Assembly: GCA_913054205.1 (NCBI GenBank)
Contig: CAJXJM010000136.1
Location: forward strand, 1 to 6,939
Direction of reading: 5' to 3'
Length of the DNA stretch: 6,939 bases
DNA from: an uncultured Rhodospirillaceae bacterium
GTDB lineage: Bacteria > Pseudomonadota > Alphaproteobacteria > Rhodospirillales > UBA2165
Within the stretch, counting starts at the first letter, position 1, and every line of letters begins with the position of its first letter. A program made the translations under genes and the position numbers. This document shows, one piece after another, positions 1 to 6,591 of the stretch. A model generated the notes under the pieces. It was not told where the DNA came from. It searched no databases and saw only the letters and a program-made list of their open reading frames with translations.

Positions 1-45
1 TTGCAATAGGAAATTCTGAATAATGGAATAAATCATATTGAATTG

Positions 46-57
46 GGCGTTAATGCC
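46..57. promoter_or_regulatory. Possible operator palindrome upstream of iclR-type gene
   Basis: The 121-127 bases before the first gene are AT-rich and non-coding as far as I can see, so they should hold its promoter. Inside lies GGCGTTAATGCC, a 12-base palindrome with a single imperfect pair. A second, looser dyad (TGAT and ATCA separated by six bases) sits at 67-80. IclR regulators commonly bind such dyads in their own control region, so one of these could be the autoregulatory site. I could not identify a convincing -35/-10 pair. The assignment is a guess from symmetry and position only. Confidence 0.15.
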
Positions 58-127
58 TTTATTTCGTGATTTAAATATCAATTTATGGAATGATTGTAAC
101 AGTTGACCTTTACGGAAGGGAGTGACT

Positions 128-907
128 GTGCCCGTGCATTCTTCAAATGATGTGGAATCCAACGGCGGCGTTCAAAGCATTCAACGCGCAAGTGCTGTAT
201 TGCGTGCCGTGGGTGCTGCCGGCATTGAAGGCGCGCGTTTAAAGGACATAGCGGAAAACACAGGCCTTTTGCCGCCAACTGTTCATCGATTGTGTAAAGC
301 GATGTTATCTGAAGGGTGGCTCCGTCAACCCAACGGTCAGCGGCGCTATTATCTCGGTATCAATCAGCTAACTCCGCCTGAATTTGCCACCGAGCGTACC
401 CTATTGATCCAAAGTGGACGAACGGCGGTACGATATTTGGCGGAAAAAACTGGCGATACAGCCTATTTATTTATTCGTGATGGTTTGGATGTTTTGTGCG
501 TGGAAAGATGCACCGGCAATTTTGCAATCAAGGCTCTCGCCGTTGATATCGGTGATTGGCGTCCCATGGGATTGGGCGCCGGCGGGCTTGCTACCCTTGC
601 CGGTCTGCAGGATCGTGAGCGCAATGAAGCCATTGATCAGCTTCTGCGGTATCGGCCTGAAGTTAGGAAACTCGGGCGCGACTGGCTTGAGGAGCACGTT
701 GAGCTAACCCAGTCGAACACCTTTTCGGTAGCGCAGTATACCGGGCTGGTAAGTGGCGTGACGGGAATTGCCGTTCCGATTTTGTGGGCCGGCGGACTTA
801 CCTTTGGGGCGCTCAGTATTGCAGCCATCAACGAACGCTTGCCCGAATCAAGGCGGCAGGAAATCGCTGAAATCCTAAACTATGCCTGCGCAAATATTCA
901 TCAATAG
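128..907 (+). CDS. IclR-family transcriptional regulator
   Basis: This is a DNA-binding regulator of about 260 residues, the usual IclR length. Residues about 16-80 form the winged helix-turn-helix: the GVQSIQRA opening, then LKDIAENTGLLPPTVHRLCKA as the helix-turn-helix, then the wing ending in YYLGI. Residues about 95-258 are the GAF-like effector-binding domain, including MGLGAGGLATLAG and the SGVTGIAVPI strand. I chose GTG at 128 because AGGGAG (117-122) lies five bases before it. GTG at 122 is in frame but overlaps that Shine-Dalgarno site. The gene lies 67 bases upstream of the MBL-fold hydrolase on the same strand, so it may regulate that gene and itself. IclR proteins often control catabolism of aromatic or small organic acids in response to a ligand; the ligand here is unknown. 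The family call is firm and the target is inferred. Confidence 0.93.
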   Translation: MPVHSSNDVESNGGVQSIQRASAVLRAVGAAGIEGARLKDIAENTGLLPPTVHRLCKAMLSEGWLRQPNGQRRYYLGINQLTPPEFATERTLLIQSGRTAVRYLAEKTGDTAYLFIRDGLDVLCVERCTGNFAIKALAVDIGDWRPMGLGAGGLATLAGLQDRERNEAIDQLLRYRPEVRKLGRDWLEEHVELTQSNTFSVAQYTGLVSGVTGIAVPILWAGGLTFGALSIAAINERLPESRRQEIAEILNYACANIHQ

Positions 908-917
908 CCGCAGGCTC

Positions 918-938
918 CCAATCCACATGAGGGATTGG
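918..938 (+). other. Intercistronic hairpin between regulator and hydrolase genes
   Basis: CCAATCC (918-924) and GGATTGG (932-938) form a perfect seven-base-pair stem around a seven-base loop. No T-run follows, so it does not look like a standard intrinsic terminator. It may stabilise the downstream message or reduce read-through from the IclR gene into the hydrolase gene. Function is inferred only from position. Confidence 0.35.
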
Positions 939-974
939 TAACAACAAACGAAAATTTCTAAAGGAAATAATAAA

Positions 975-2090
975 ATGAATACTCAGGCAACGCGTGGAAA
1001 ATATAGCGAAAACTATTACCCAGGTACTGAGGAACTCGGTGCCGATGAAATGAGAATTGTTGCACTTGGCACGGGGCGGCCTTTTTTGCGGCGCTCCCAG
1101 GCCAATGCGTCCTGGCTGGTCGAACTTGGTAATGGCGACAAATTTGTTTTCGATTATGGATTTGGCTCGCAGATGAATTTCACTGCGCTTGAGATGCCGT
1201 ATAGTGATGTTAAGGCGTGGTTTGCGACCCATTTGCACACCGATCATGTCGGTGATTTTGGCCAAGTCTGGGTTGGTTCCTGGGCAGGCGGTCGGTTGGA
1301 GCCGCTGGAAATGTACGGCCCCTCAGGTTTGGAGCCGAAATATGGCTTCAGGCATTTTGCCGAGAAGCAGATGGAATCTTATTGCTGGGATACAGATACC
1401 CGCGTCGGTGCCTTACCGGCAGTCGGTGCTGAAATTAATATCCACGAATTTGACTATTCTAAAACCCACGTTATCTACGAAAAAAATGGCGTCAAGATTA
1501 CGAGCTTCCCAGCCGTCCATCTTTTTGATGGTCCGGTGAGTTTTAGACTCGACTGGAATGGCCTGACATTTGTGTATTCGGGCGACACCACCCCGAGCCA
1601 GTTTTTTATTGATAACGCAAAAGGCGCGGACGTCGTTGTCCACGAGACTTTTAATACGATCGAACAATTGATGGATCGCTCCGGCTATGATGAGCGGACG
1701 GCGCGTGCGATTGGCACCTATATCCATTCTGCGCCGCAGGAAGCGGCTGTGGTCCTCAAGGAAGTTGATCCCCGCTTGGCCGTGATATTCCATTTCTTTA
1801 ATGATTTTGATACAGCCCCTGAAATGCAGGACAAAGTACGGGAGCATTACAAGGGACCTTTAGCGATGGCGACGGACTTCATGGTGGTGAACGTCACCAA
1901 AGATGAAATCGTTACACGCATGACTGAAATCTCAGACCATGTCTGGCCGAACAAAAGCAAACATGAAGGTTTTGGTAAAGCCAAACGCAAAAAGATGACG
2001 GAGTTGTCACCGTGGCTCAAAGAAGCTCAAATTTTTCCGAAAGTGCCGTCGAAACGTGGCCTCGTCAATGCAGACGAAGTCGACGATTGA
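975..2090 (+). CDS. MBL-fold metallo-hydrolase, GntH-like (RNase Z-type fold)
   Basis: This is a 371-residue metallo-beta-lactamase-fold hydrolase, probably cytoplasmic because no signal peptide is visible. The fold starts near residue 26 (MRIVALGTGRP). The zinc-binding motif HLHTDH is at residues 86-91, and likely further ligands are H182 (PAVH), D204 (YSGD) and H273 (IFHF). All canonical metal positions therefore appear intact. An insert around residues 120-165, with CWDTDTR and HEFDYS, makes it longer than a typical RNase Z-like enzyme, and a basic tail follows residue 320. AAGGAA, nine bases before the ATG, is a good ribosome binding site. From memory, databases name such proteins after the guanitoxin enzyme GntH, but no other guanitoxin genes are seen here, so that label should not be read as toxin synthesis. 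The substrate is unknown. The IclR neighbour suggests inducible expression. Confidence 0.9.
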   Translation: MNTQATRGKYSENYYPGTEELGADEMRIVALGTGRPFLRRSQANASWLVELGNGDKFVFDYGFGSQMNFTALEMPYSDVKAWFATHLHTDHVGDFGQVWVGSWAGGRLEPLEMYGPSGLEPKYGFRHFAEKQMESYCWDTDTRVGALPAVGAEINIHEFDYSKTHVIYEKNGVKITSFPAVHLFDGPVSFRLDWNGLTFVYSGDTTPSQFFIDNAKGADVVVHETFNTIEQLMDRSGYDERTARAIGTYIHSAPQEAAVVLKEVDPRLAVIFHFFNDFDTAPEMQDKVREHYKGPLAMATDFMVVNVTKDEIVTRMTEISDHVWPNKSKHEGFGKAKRKKMTELSPWLKEAQIFPKVPSKRGLVNADEVDD

Positions 2091-2115
2091 ATATGACCAG
2101 GACCAACGCTGAGAA

Positions 2116-2154
2116 AAGGGCGACCTCGTTAATATGGGTCGCCCTTATTCTTTT
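2116..2154. terminator. Bidirectional intrinsic terminator between convergent genes
   Basis: AAGGGCGACC (2116-2125) and GGTCGCCCTT (2137-2146) make a perfect ten-base-pair GC-rich stem with an eleven-base loop. ATTCTTTT follows on the plus strand, and GAGAAAA precedes the stem, giving TTTTCTC on the minus strand. It lies between the stop of the plus-strand hydrolase gene (2090) and the stop of the minus-strand GST gene (2171), so it can end transcription from both sides. Confidence 0.85.
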
Positions 2155-2170
2155 GGTATATGCCTTGAAT

Positions 2171-2962
2171 TTAGGCCGCTAGAATGGCTTTCACCCGCGG
2201 CCATACCTCATCGCCTTTTTCGGCCATCAGCGGAATATATTTTTCATTGATCCACTCGCCGATGCCGATAGCATAATTGGGCCGTGCTTTGATGCGCTCA
2301 TACCAATCCATAATATGAGGTCGATTGTCGAAAAGCCCCATGAACTTCACATGATCCATGCGAGTCAAGTAAGGCGTATAGGCGATGTCTGCGAGAGAAT
2401 ACTCGTCACCGGTCAGCCAGATGTTTTCTGAAAGGGACTCTTCCATATCGGAAAACAATTTGTCCCAACGCCGAATAGCGGGTTCAAAATAGCTCGCCTC
2501 TACACCTTTGAGGGTCACTTCCATGATGCGATCCCGTTTCGCCTGCTGCGGTATTTTATTTATATGGGCGATCACTTCTTCTTCGCTGCGGCCGTCCATT
2601 GTTTGATAGCGAAAGGCAACACCGTTGCTGATCGTGCCGACAGCGGCATGCAACCCTTCATCCAATTGTTTTGTCCAGTCGCGCATACGAGCGCGTTCGA
2701 TCGGGTCCTTTGGGCGTACTGAGAGTTCAGGGTAGGCGTCATCGAGATATTCGATGATCACAGTCGATTCACAAATGATTGTGCCATTATCGACGAGGGT
2801 CGGCACGACTGCGCCTGGGTTCATCTTGATGTATTCGGGCGTGCGGGTGTCGCCGGCGCGCAAATTCATGTGATGACCTTCCCAGTCGAGACCTTTTTCG
2901 GCCAACGTCAGGCGCACCTTCTGGGCGCAGGTCGACATGTCGTTGTGATACAATTCAAGCAT
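2171..2962 (-). CDS. Glutathione S-transferase family protein (LigF-like)
   Basis: This 263-residue cytosolic glutathione transferase has the usual two domains. The N-terminal thioredoxin fold (residues 1-80) has an STCAQKVRL active-site region at 10-18, the cis-proline in VPTL at 53-56 and the glutathione-contacting ES pair at 65-66. The helical C-terminal domain (about 88-240) holds SLADIAYTPYL at 189-199, the conserved N-capping box. The stretch ESTVIIEYLDD, followed by RPKDP and a WTKQLDE helix, resembles the lignin beta-etherase LigF as I remember it, and the length is similar (LigF about 257). The actual reaction, whether ether cleavage, dehalogenation, isomerisation or detoxification, cannot be read from sequence. 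The ATG at 2962 follows the GntR gene by 18 bases with only a weak ribosome site (TGGGAT), so the two are probably one transcript. The family is certain and the subfamily tentative. Confidence 0.92.
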   Translation of the reverse strand: MLELYHNDMSTCAQKVRLTLAEKGLDWEGHHMNLRAGDTRTPEYIKMNPGAVVPTLVDNGTIICESTVIIEYLDDAYPELSVRPKDPIERARMRDWTKQLDEGLHAAVGTISNGVAFRYQTMDGRSEEEVIAHINKIPQQAKRDRIMEVTLKGVEASYFEPAIRRWDKLFSDMEESLSENIWLTGDEYSLADIAYTPYLTRMDHVKFMGLFDNRPHIMDWYERIKARPNYAIGIGEWINEKYIPLMAEKGDEVWPRVKAILAA

Positions 2963-2980
2963 TTGGATATCCCATTTGGA

Positions 2981-3676
2981 TTATTCTTGTTCGAGGTATT
3001 TAACGACAATTTCAGTTGTTTGGGAAATGTGATTTTTAAGAAGGTCCGAAGAGCGGACGATATCTCGCTCCAACACGGCGTCCCGCAATCGGTCGTGGTT
3101 TGATCCGCGGCTCGGCGGGGCAGGGTGGTTCATGGCCCAAAGATGCCAATAGCGTTCAGCTTGGTAAAAAAGCGTCTCCCTCATATGTAATAGCTTCGGT
3201 GAATTGCAGGCGGCGAGGAGAGACCGATGGAATTCCCGATGCAGGTCGGCCCATTCAGCATCCAAAATAAACGGTTTTTCGGATGCCCCGTTATTTTTCA
3301 AGCGTTGCTCCTGGCGCTCCAACCGATAATGGGCGGAAATAATCTGTGCTTCCCAGGCATCGTCGCCATTGCTGATCGAATCACTCAAGGCCTCGGGTTC
3401 GAGCAATTGTCTCAACCGTGTAATTTCCCGAATATCATCAATCGAAATTGGAGCGACAAAAAATCCTCGGCGATCTTCAATGACGACCAAACCATCGGCG
3501 GCCAGCCGATTGAGCGCTTCCCGCAAAGGAGAGCTCGAAAATCCATAATGGTCTTTGAGGCGGTCGAGCTTAAGTTGAAGCCCAGGCGCAAGGGTGCCGC
3601 TCAGGATATCACTCCTTAAGCATAATATCGCCTGCTCCGATAAAGGAGCCGCTTTATCTCCCGCAATCTCCAGCAA
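2981..3676 (-). CDS. GntR-family regulator with FCD domain (CsiR-like)
   Basis: This 231-residue regulator has a winged helix-turn-helix at residues about 10-78 (SEQAILCLRSDILSG, LKDHYGFSSSPLREALNRL, wing with GFFVAP) and an all-helical FCD ligand domain at about 85-228. Likely metal or ligand residues of the FCD domain include D144, H150 (REFH), H194 and H216. The overall pattern, including GDDAWEAQI and AERYWHLW, recalls CsiR-type regulators. Translation appears to start at a TTG (3676-3674): no other in-frame start exists before an upstream stop at 3694-3692, and AGAGG lies four bases before the TTG. The downstream GST gene is 18 bases away and is the obvious regulatory target, along with the gene's own promoter. 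FCD regulators usually respond to organic acids. The effector here is unknown. Confidence 0.92.
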   Translation of the reverse strand: MLEIAGDKAAPLSEQAILCLRSDILSGTLAPGLQLKLDRLKDHYGFSSSPLREALNRLAADGLVVIEDRRGFFVAPISIDDIREITRLRQLLEPEALSDSISNGDDAWEAQIISAHYRLERQEQRLKNNGASEKPFILDAEWADLHREFHRSLLAACNSPKLLHMRETLFYQAERYWHLWAMNHPAPPSRGSNHDRLRDAVLERDIVRSSDLLKNHISQTTEIVVKYLEQE

Positions 3677-3770
3677 AACGCCTCTATTTCCCTAAAATTA
3701 TCAAACCCATTAAAAAGGCTGAGCACTATAGTCTGTATTTTATTAAAAATGCATAAAAAAAATATCTTGC

Positions 3771-3799
3771 AATATATTATAATTATACAAAACTGTAAA
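3771..3799 (-). promoter_or_regulatory. Candidate sigma-70 promoter for the gntR-gst pair
   Basis: On the minus strand TTTACA (3799-3794, five of six matches to the -35 consensus) is followed by 17 bases and TATATT (3776-3771, five of six matches to the -10). This would start a transcript near 3764, about 88 bases before the TTG start of the GntR gene. The ten-base palindrome TATAATTATA (3778-3787) lies between the two boxes and is a possible operator. The whole 3677-3843 gap is extremely AT-rich, so chance matches are likely. No gene is seen in it. Confidence 0.35.
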
Positions 3800-3843
3800 A
3801 GTTAAGAGTTCATTAATTTCGAGTTGTCCCAATTTATCGTTGG

Positions 3844-4182
3844 GTGGGGGAGTATTCACTGTCAGTAGAAACTCATCCGGTCTTGTCACACATGGCTTTG
3901 TTTGTGCGGGATGTAGAAAGAATGATCGATTTTTATGGTCGGATTCTGGGATTAAGTGTATCGGACGGCCGCAAACGTGAAGCAGGGGCATCACGCGGCG
4001 ATTCAGAAATTGTATTTTTAAGTAACGATCCCGAGGTGCACCAACAGCTGCAACTATCGGCCAGTCTATTTGATGGCGATGATTGCAATTTCGTTCATCA
4101 GGTGTCATTTCGGCTAGGTGGTTTGGGCGAGTTACGTGAAATCGCTCGGCGAATTGTCGAGGAAACGCAACACGCCGCTTAA
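3844..4182 (+). pseudogene. Truncated VOC (glyoxalase/dioxygenase-fold) protein, C-terminus missing
   Basis: The translation shows the first half of a vicinal oxygen chelate protein: LSHMALFVRDVERMIDFYGRILGLSVSDG, with the usual first metal-ligand histidine (H16 counting from GTG 3844), then EIVFLSNDPE and the start of the second module at HQVSFRLGGL. Homology stops near RRIVEE (about base 4164), and the frame ends after TQHAA. Family members normally run 140-170 residues and need the later His and Glu ligands, which are absent, so the metal site cannot form. The start is also abnormal. GGGGGAG (3845-3851) sits seven bases before CTG at 3859, where the pattern would expect ATG. GTG at 3844 overlaps that ribosome site, and the first in-frame ATG (3892) falls inside the first strand. 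It is most likely a decayed gene. A functional short protein cannot be ruled out. Confidence 0.72.
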
Positions 4183-4246
4183 TATAACAAACCAGATGAG
4201 CCAGAGGCTCCATTATATCAAATCAAAGTCTGGGCCTAAAACTCTG

Positions 4247-4549
4247 ATGACGGACACCGGGCGTATAGATATCAATGTCTGTGTGAATCACAGCGGTGAA
4301 ATGCTAATTTCGGTTAGCGATACAGGCATTGGCATTTCTGAACAGGATTTGCCTAACGTTCTAAAAGAATTCTCACGGGTTGAAGATCAATCGACCAAAT
4401 CAATCGAAGGAACGGGATTGGGACTGCCACTAACTAAGATGTTGGTGGAACTCCATGGCGGGCGCTTCAGTATTGAAAGCACCCTCGGCGAAGGAACCAC
4501 TGTACTATCCTATTTCCCTGCCAGCCGTGTGATCGAACAGGCCGCTTAA
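4247..4549 (+). pseudogene. Sensor histidine kinase remnant, C-terminal ATPase domain only
   Basis: About 100 codons encode the end of a HATPase_c domain: TGRIDINV, then the G1 box SDTGIGIS, then RVEDQSTKSIEGTGLGLPLTK carrying the G2 box, then LVELHGGRFSIESTLGEGTTV. This matches the hybrid/PAS-type kinases of alphaproteobacteria. Everything upstream is missing: no N-box (NLLSNAxKF type), no phospho-accepting histidine and no sensor. The homology fades at about base 4250. The open frame extends back to 4118 but overlaps the VOC remnant there and looks non-homologous. ATG at 4247 or 4196 could start translation, but neither has a good ribosome site. Without the N-box it should not bind ATP properly. 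It ends nine bases from the convergent apt stop codon. It is best read as the 3' remnant of a deleted kinase gene. Confidence 0.75.
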
Positions 4550-4558
4550 CATCGGATT

Positions 4559-5074
4559 TTATTCGTCGTAAGTGACGAGGGTGGTACAGGGAATATCCAA
4601 TTTGTCTCGGCCGTTCAAAAAGCCAAGCTCAATGATGCAGGCACTGCCAACGACATCGGCGCCGACTTGTCGTAATAATTCGGTCGCTGCCGCCATGGTG
4701 CCACCGGTGGCGAGTAAATCATCTAATAAAACGACTTTCTGGCCCGGCTCGACTGCATCGGCCTGCACTTCGATGACATCTTTGCCATACTCCAAATCAT
4801 ATTCGTACGGGATGCAGGGTCCCGGAAGTTTGCCCTGCTTTCGAACCATCGTAAATCCAAGCCCGAGCTTGAGCGCCAAAGGTGCCGCGACGAGAAAACC
4901 TCGTGATTCAATGCCCGCCAATAAATCGGGCTGAAGACGACTAACTTCTTTAGCGAGGCGCCCCATCGTTACCTGCCAGGCATCGGCATTCGCGAGCAAA
5001 GTCGAAATGTCGTAAAATAAAATACCGGGTTTGGGAAAATCTGGTATGCCGCGAATGTGATCTTTGATATCCAT
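4559..5074 (-). CDS. apt: Adenine phosphoribosyltransferase
   Basis: This 171-residue enzyme converts adenine plus PRPP to AMP and pyrophosphate, the purine-salvage step in the cytoplasm. The start at [17 protein letters not shown] matches the conserved family opening. ESRGF (56-60), RKQGKLPG (78-85) and the PRPP-binding loop [12 protein letters not shown] (115-126) are all intact. E. coli Apt is 183 residues; this one is slightly shorter at the C-terminus (ends at TYDE) but complete in its core. A longer reading from TTG 5191 adds 39 residues that overlap the divergent aminotransferase gene and match nothing in the family, so I use ATG 5074. The ribosome site there is weak. It ends nine bases from the kinase remnant on the opposite strand, with no obvious terminator of its own. 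Confidence 0.96.
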   Translation of the reverse strand: MDIKDHIRGIPDFPKPGILFYDISTLLANADAWQVTMGRLAKEVSRLQPDLLAGIESRGFLVAAPLALKLGLGFTMVRKQGKLPGPCIPYEYDLEYGKDVIEVQADAVEPGQKVVLLDDLLATGGTMAAATELLRQVGADVVGSACIIELGFLNGRDKLDIPCTTLVTYDE

Positions 5075-5103
5075 GAGACTGATAGACGCCTTTTGAGTGA
5101 CGG

Positions 5104-5109
5104 TATAAT
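5104..5109 (+). promoter_or_regulatory. Candidate -10 box for the aminotransferase gene
   Basis: A perfect TATAAT lies in the 68-base gap between divergent apt and the aminotransferase gene. Transcription would start near 5116, leaving a leader of about 27 bases. No good -35 hexamer is found at 16-18 bases upstream, so an activator may be needed or the match may be chance. On the other strand the same spot reads TTATAC, only a poor -10 for apt. Confidence 0.35.
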
Positions 5110-5142
5110 TTATGAACGGCAGTGTAACGACCCGGAAATGAC

Positions 5143-6474
5143 ATGACCAACGTTTTCCATCGCTATCCTCACGCGAAGCCGCCGGTTGCAACCGGTGGCC
5201 ACGGCATGTATTTGGTGGATGCCGATGGCAAGGAATATATCGATGCTTCTGGCGGGGCGGCGGTTTCTTGTTTAGGTCACAATGATCCGGAAATCATTCA
5301 GGCGATTCAAGATCAAGCAGCAAAACTGTCTTTCGCGCATACCGGCTTTCTCACGAGCGAGCCCGCTGAAGAACTCGCCGACTTTTTAATTGAACATGCG
5401 CCCGCCGAATTCGGCAAAGTGTTTTATGTTTCTGGCGGTTCGGAAGCAGTGGAGTCCGCTTTGAAATTGGCACGGCAATATCATCTTGAGAACGGCGAGC
5501 CGCAACGCCGACATATCATTTCGCGCAAGCAAAGTTTTCACGGTAATACGCTTGGCGTTTTGGCTGCCGGCGGTAACGAGTGGCGGCGGAAACAGTTTGA
5601 GCCATTGTTAATTGAAGTATCCCATATCTCGCCCTGTTTTGCCTATCGTGGTCAGGAGGAGGGAGAGAGCGAACAAGAATATGGGCTTCGCGTCGCCGAT
5701 GAATTGGAAGCCGAGATATTGCGCCTCGGCAAAGATACGGTGGCGGCCTTTGTTGCCGAAACGGTCGTTGGCGCAACAGCCGGTGTAGTGCCGCCAGTAC
5801 CTGGATATTTCAAACGCGTTCGCAATATATGCGATGAATATGGCGTGTTGTTGATTTTGGATGAAGTCATGTGCGGGCTGGGGCGAACGGGTAGTTTTTT
5901 TGCCTTTGAGCAAGAAGGTATCGTGCCGGATATGATCACGGTCGCAAAAGGACTCGGTGGCGGCTATCAGCCAATTGGTGCATTGTTGTGCACGAACAAG
6001 ATCTACAATGCGATTTATGATGGGTCCGGCTTTTTCCAACACAGTCACACTTACATGGGGCACCCGGTTGCCTGCGCGGCATCGCTGGCTGTCATGAAGG
6101 CAATTGTTAAACGTGATCTGTTGAAAAATGTCCGAGAGGTTGGCGATTACCTCCAGGAGCAATTGGAGGCCACGCTAGGTCAGCATCCGCATGTTGGCGA
6201 TATCCGCGGCCGAGGTCTTTTCCGGGGCGTTGAATTGGTCCAAAACCGCGAGACCAAAGAACCGTTTGATCCAACCTTGAAAATCAACACAAAAATCAAG
6301 AAAGCAGCGTTTGAAAACGGCATGATTTGCTATCCGATGGGCGGCACAATCGACGGCGAGAACGGTGATCACGTTCTCCTAGCACCGCCGTTTATCGCGA
6401 CAAAAAGCGATATCGATCTCATTGTTGATAAATTGTCGCATGCCATTCAAACCGTGATACATTTAAATTTATAA
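5143..6474 (+). CDS. Class III PLP-dependent aminotransferase
   Basis: This 443-residue cytoplasmic enzyme moves an amino group between an amine or omega-amino acid and a keto acid using PLP. Class III hallmarks are present in order: [18 protein letters not shown] (29-46), the phosphate-binding [15 protein letters not shown] (97-111), SFHG (131-134), the cofactor aspartate in [13 protein letters not shown] (238-250, D240), the Schiff-base lysine K269 in TVAKGLGGG, and [12 protein letters not shown] (302-313). [12 protein letters not shown] (355-366) follows in the small domain. Length and order are normal and nothing is missing. Databases usually call relatives aspartate aminotransferase family or BioA-like. 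It is not a clear BioA, GabT or ArgD, and no biotin genes are nearby, so the substrate is open. The ATG at 5143 has a modest GGAA six bases upstream. The next gene, 117 bases on, is a TAXI transporter component, which may supply its substrate. Confidence 0.95.
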   Translation: MTNVFHRYPHAKPPVATGGHGMYLVDADGKEYIDASGGAAVSCLGHNDPEIIQAIQDQAAKLSFAHTGFLTSEPAEELADFLIEHAPAEFGKVFYVSGGSEAVESALKLARQYHLENGEPQRRHIISRKQSFHGNTLGVLAAGGNEWRRKQFEPLLIEVSHISPCFAYRGQEEGESEQEYGLRVADELEAEILRLGKDTVAAFVAETVVGATAGVVPPVPGYFKRVRNICDEYGVLLILDEVMCGLGRTGSFFAFEQEGIVPDMITVAKGLGGGYQPIGALLCTNKIYNAIYDGSGFFQHSHTYMGHPVACAASLAVMKAIVKRDLLKNVREVGDYLQEQLEATLGQHPHVGDIRGRGLFRGVELVQNRETKEPFDPTLKINTKIKKAAFENGMICYPMGGTIDGENGDHVLLAPPFIATKSDIDLIVDKLSHAIQTVIHLNL

Positions 6475-6506
6475 AAAAATACTTGAGCTTGAAAGCCTCG
6501 ATGCCT

Positions 6507-6544
6507 TAGGGTGTTCCCTAGAGCGATGCAGAAAAATCTGCATC
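6507..6544 (+). other. Tandem hairpins in the aminotransferase-TAXI gap
   Basis: Two stem-loops sit in the 117-base gap. TAGGG/CCCTA (6507-6511 and 6516-6520) has a TGTT loop. GATGCAGA/TCTGCATC (6525-6532 and 6537-6544) is a perfect eight-base-pair stem with an AAAA loop. Neither is followed by a T-run, so intrinsic termination is unlikely. They could protect the 5' end of the abundant binding-protein message or the 3' end of the aminotransferase message, or form part of a regulator site. I see no clear sigma-70 promoter and no small gene in the gap. Confidence 0.4.
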
Positions 6545-6591
6545 AATAAAAGGACCAATAAATCAAAACTAAAACTATTTGGGAGATGAAA

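Noticed and set aside
103..108. TTGACC as a -35 box for the IclR gene
   Set aside because: A -10 at the right spacing would fall inside the coding region, after the start codon.
828..1265. Minus-strand open frame of 145 codons across the start of the hydrolase gene
   Set aside because: It is antisense to two well-supported genes, has no recognisable domain, and fits a shadow of the plus-strand frames.
975..2090. Guanitoxin biosynthesis as the function of the MBL hydrolase
   Set aside because: No other guanitoxin-type genes are visible in the window, and the MBL family has very diverse substrates.
3677..3843. Replication origin or mobile-element end in the AT-rich gap
   Set aside because: There are no repeated DnaA-like boxes, no terminal inverted repeats and no target-site duplication; the AT-richness is enough explained by promoter DNA beside decayed genes.
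3743..4213. Minus-strand open frame of 156 codons over the VOC remnant
   Set aside because: No recognisable motif; the plus strand shows clear VOC homology over the same bases.
5075..5191. 39-residue N-terminal extension of apt from TTG 5191
   Set aside because: It overlaps the divergent aminotransferase coding region and precedes the conserved Apt opening MDIKDHIRG.
5608..6162. Minus-strand open frame of 184 codons inside the aminotransferase gene
   Set aside because: It is fully antisense to an intact class III aminotransferase with all motifs, and shows no domain of its own.
6525..6544. Intrinsic terminator after the aminotransferase gene
   Set aside because: The stem is good but is followed by AATAAAAGG instead of a T-run, so it lacks the feature needed for termination on the plus strand.
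6586..6591. Upstream in-frame ATG for the TAXI protein
   Set aside because: It directly abuts the GGGAG ribosome site with no spacer; ATG 6592 has a proper six-base spacing.
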